Below, piece after piece: positions 4,844-6,956 of a DNA stretch of 6,956 bases (the first letter of the stretch is position 1; the number at the start of each line of letters is the position of its first letter). The position numbers were made by a program, and so were the translations under genes. Source of the stretch: Betaproteobacteria bacterium (lineage in GTDB: Bacteria > Pseudomonadota > Gammaproteobacteria > Burkholderiales > Burkholderiaceae); assembly GCA_947468785.1 (NCBI GenBank), contig CANIMS010000081.1, positions 1 to 6,956 of the forward strand, given 5' to 3'. The notes under the pieces are model-generated. The model was not told the DNA's origin. It saw only the letters and a list, made by a program, of their open reading frames with translations, and did no database searches.

Positions 4844-6451
4844 ATGGAACATCAATCATTTGACTACATCATTGTTGGTGGAGGATCTTCTGGCTCAGTG
4901 CTAGCAAATCGCTTATCTGAAAATTCTCAAAACTCTGTTTGCCTGCTTGAAGCGGGACCACGTGATTGGTCACCATGGATTCATCTGCCAATTGGCTATG
5001 CCAAAACCATGTGGGATCCAAAAGTAAATTGGAAGTTCCAAACAGAACCTGATCCAGGTATGAATAATCGCCAAGTCTATTGGCCTCGTGGCAAAACCTT
5101 AGGAGGGTCTAGTTCGATTAATGGCCTGATCTTCATTCGAGGCCAGAAAGAAGATTACGATCTTTGGCGCGATCTTGGTAACCCAGGTTGGGGCTGGGAT
5201 GATGTCCTTCCTTACTTTAAAAAAGCAGAGGGCAATGATCGATTAGGGGAGCCACTTCACTCTCAGTCTGGCCCCCTCAAAGCCTCCTCCATTCCCAAAA
5301 AACATCCACTGGTTGAAGCATTTACAAAAGCAGCTAATGCGCTTGGCGTTCCGACTACGGATGATTTTAATAACCTCACACAAGAAGGGGTGGGTTACTA
5401 CCAACTCACAACCCATAAGGGCTTTCGCTGCAGTACAGCAGTCGCCTACTTAAAACCAGCAAAGCATCGCTCTAACCTAACCATCCTAACTGATAGCCAT
5501 GTCAGTAAAGTCATTTTCGAAAATAAAAAAGCGGTTGGGATTGAATTTATTCAACAGGGTATTAAAAAAACGATTCGGTCAAATAAAGAAGTCATTTTGA
5601 GCGCGGGAGCTATTCAGAGCCCACAAATTCTTCAGCTATCGGGAGTGGGTCCAGCAAAACTATTACAGGAATTTAATATTCCTGTCGTGCATGACCTACC
5701 AGGTGTTGGTGAAAACTTACAAGACCACCTACAATTTCGTTTGATATATGAGTTAAATCAACCGATTTCTACTAATGATCAGCTATCGTCTTGGTTCGGA
5801 AAATTAAAGATGGGTTTAGATTGGCTGCTATTTAGAGGCGGGCCTCTCTCTATTGGTATTAATCAAGGTGGACTCTTTACCCGCGTGATGAAAGATTCCA
5901 AAACTCCCGACATTCAATTTCATATGGCCACACTGTCTGCAGAAATGGCTGGCGGCAAAGTGCATTCCTTTTCAGGATTCACGATGTCGGTCTGTCAGCT
6001 TCGACCAGAATCTCGCGGGCATGTTCGCATTCAGTCAGCAGATCCATTAAGCCCTCCGAAAATGTTTGCTAATTATTTGGCTACCCAGCATGACCGCGAT
6101 ACCAGTGTGGCCGCAGTGAATTTCGCTAGAAAAATTGCTCAGACTGAACCATTGCGATCTCTAGTGACTCGCGAAGTAAAGCCCAATAACCCCAAATCCG
6201 ATGAAGAGATTTTGGAATTCTGCCGAAATACTGGAGCAACCATTTTTCATCCAACCGGCACATGCCAAATGGGGCCCGATAGCAATCCCATGGCTGTTCT
6301 AGATTCATCCCTCAAAGTGCGTGGCGTTGAAGGATTAAGAGTAGTCGATTGCTCTGCAATGCCTACCCTGCCATCTGGCAACACAAACTGGCCTGCTGTC
6401 ATGCTTGGCGAACGTGCTGCTGATTTGATTCTGGGAAGAATTAAAGCCTGA
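4844..6451 (+). CDS. GMC-family FAD-dependent alcohol dehydrogenase (choline dehydrogenase-like)
   Basis: A 535-residue flavoprotein of usual GMC length. The N-terminal FAD-binding Rossmann motif is GGGSSG (G12, G14, G17), with the ribose-binding acid E36 in LLEAG. GMC signature 1 is at 83-93 (GKTLGGSSSIN), signature 2 at 255-269 (GAIQSPQILQLSGVG). The C-terminal domain has the catalytic pair H469 (FHPTGTCQMG) and N513 (SGNTNWP), 44 residues apart as in choline oxidase. It should oxidise a primary or secondary alcohol to an aldehyde or ketone, passing electrons to a quinone or cytochrome or to oxygen. The usual NTNAP motif is NTNWP, placing a bulky Trp next to the catalytic Asn, which may alter the substrate pocket. 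No signal peptide is seen, so it is probably cytoplasmic. It begins six bases after the BKACE stop with only a weak ribosome binding site, and ends in a TGATG overlap with the SulP gene. Names such as choline dehydrogenase should not be taken literally. Confidence 0.93.
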   Translation: MEHQSFDYIIVGGGSSGSVLANRLSENSQNSVCLLEAGPRDWSPWIHLPIGYAKTMWDPKVNWKFQTEPDPGMNNRQVYWPRGKTLGGSSSINGLIFIRGQKEDYDLWRDLGNPGWGWDDVLPYFKKAEGNDRLGEPLHSQSGPLKASSIPKKHPLVEAFTKAANALGVPTTDDFNNLTQEGVGYYQLTTHKGFRCSTAVAYLKPAKHRSNLTILTDSHVSKVIFENKKAVGIEFIQQGIKKTIRSNKEVILSAGAIQSPQILQLSGVGPAKLLQEFNIPVVHDLPGVGENLQDHLQFRLIYELNQPISTNDQLSSWFGKLKMGLDWLLFRGGPLSIGINQGGLFTRVMKDSKTPDIQFHMATLSAEMAGGKVHSFSGFTMSVCQLRPESRGHVRIQSADPLSPPKMFANYLATQHDRDTSVAAVNFARKIAQTEPLRSLVTREVKPNNPKSDEEILEFCRNTGATIFHPTGTCQMGPDSNPMAVLDSSLKVRGVEGLRVVDCSAMPTLPSGNTNWPAVMLGERAADLILGRIKA

Positions 6452-6956
6452 TGAGTAGGCAACTTCCCTTCAGTAGATGGCTTCCAGAATATAAAACTCC
6501 AGGAGTTATTCGTGCAGATGTATTAGCCGGACTTACCGGGGCAATAGTAGTGATGCCTCAAGGCATCGCCTTTGCGCTGTTGGCAGGAATGCCTCCACAG
6601 TATGGTCTTTATGCGGCGATGATCCCTTGCCTCATTGCTGCATTGTTTGGCTCTAGTCGGCTGATGGTAACGGGACCTGCCAATGCTATTTCATTAACCA
6701 CTATGGCGCTGATTGCGCCAATGGCAATGCCTGAGTCCACTACTTATGTTGCTTATGTGCTCACTCTGAGTTTTTTAGTTGGGGTGCTGCAACTGCTATT
6801 GGGGATCAGTAAGGCGGGTAAATGGGTTGAAAAAGTACCGCATTCGGTCATCATTGGGTTTACCACTGGCGCTGCAATTCTGATTATCAACAGTCAGCTA
6901 GGAACCTTATTAGGCGCTAGTGTGCCAAGGGGGAAAAACGTAGCTGAAACGATTAG
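6451..6956 (+). CDS. SulP (SLC26-type) anion transporter, N-terminal part; gene runs off right edge
   Basis: From the ATG at 6451 the frame stays open for 168 full codons to the window end. The start overlaps the GMC stop by one base (TGATG). The sequence carries the hallmark SulP N-terminus: IRADVLAGLTGAIVVMPQGI leading into FALLAGMPPQYGLYAAMIP and FGSSRLMVTGPANAISL, then further hydrophobic helices at about 86-108 and 123-143. I count roughly the first four to five membrane segments; the rest of the membrane domain and any STAS domain lie outside the window. SulP proteins carry sulfate, bicarbonate, or C4-dicarboxylates and other organic anions by symport or exchange across the inner membrane. 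In this operon an organic-acid substrate or bicarbonate for the biotin system seems at least as plausible as sulfate. That is inference from context. Confidence 0.9.
   Translation, partial: MSRQLPFSRWLPEYKTPGVIRADVLAGLTGAIVVMPQGIAFALLAGMPPQYGLYAAMIPCLIAALFGSSRLMVTGPANAISLTTMALIAPMAMPESTTYVAYVLTLSFLVGVLQLLLGISKAGKWVEKVPHSVIIGFTTGAAILIINSQLGTLLGASVPRGKNVAETI

Noticed and set aside
6126..6462. Two minus-strand frames at 6126-6308 and 6247-6462
   Set aside because: Antisense to the catalytic C-terminal region of the GMC gene.

Overview
The window looks like a chromosomal catabolic locus from a Gram-negative bacterium. Base composition is moderate and slightly AT-rich by eye. The protein styles (NitT/TauT-type periplasmic binding protein, IclR regulator, AccB-type carrier) fit a betaproteobacterium, and a Polynucleobacter-like Burkholderiales is my best guess. 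That assignment is inference: there is no rRNA or other phylogenetic marker here. I see no mobile element, tRNA, CRISPR array or long repeat. Coding density is very high, and the longest non-coding stretch is the 114-base divergent promoter region.

Layout: two gene sets diverge from bases 3064-3177. Leftward (minus strand) run an AccB-type biotin carboxyl carrier protein (2455-3063), a stand-alone OadA/PycB-type carboxyltransferase (998-2455) and a periplasmic ABC-transporter binding protein (939 to beyond the left edge). Rightward (plus strand) run an IclR-family regulator (3178-3990), a beta-keto acid cleavage enzyme (BKACE/DUF849, 4007-4837), a GMC flavoprotein alcohol dehydrogenase (4844-6451) and the N-terminal third or so of a SulP-family anion transporter (6451 to beyond the right edge). 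Spacing is tight on both sides. Two junctions are one-base TGATG stop/start overlaps, so each side is probably one transcription unit, with the IclR protein a likely local regulator of one or both.

How the parts may work together (inference): uptake of a substrate by the ABC system and/or SulP carrier, oxidation of an alcohol by the GMC enzyme, biotin-dependent transfer of CO2 to or from a keto compound by the carrier plus carboxyltransferase, and cleavage of a beta-keto acid with acetyl-CoA by the BKACE to give acetoacetate and an acyl-CoA. No biotin carboxylase is in the window, so the carboxyl donor is unknown. The carboxyltransferase also has Ala where pyruvate carboxylase and oxaloacetate decarboxylase have their catalytic Thr. 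The standard labels pyruvate carboxylase or oxaloacetate decarboxylase are therefore doubtful, and this locus may encode an undescribed carboxylation/cleavage pathway.
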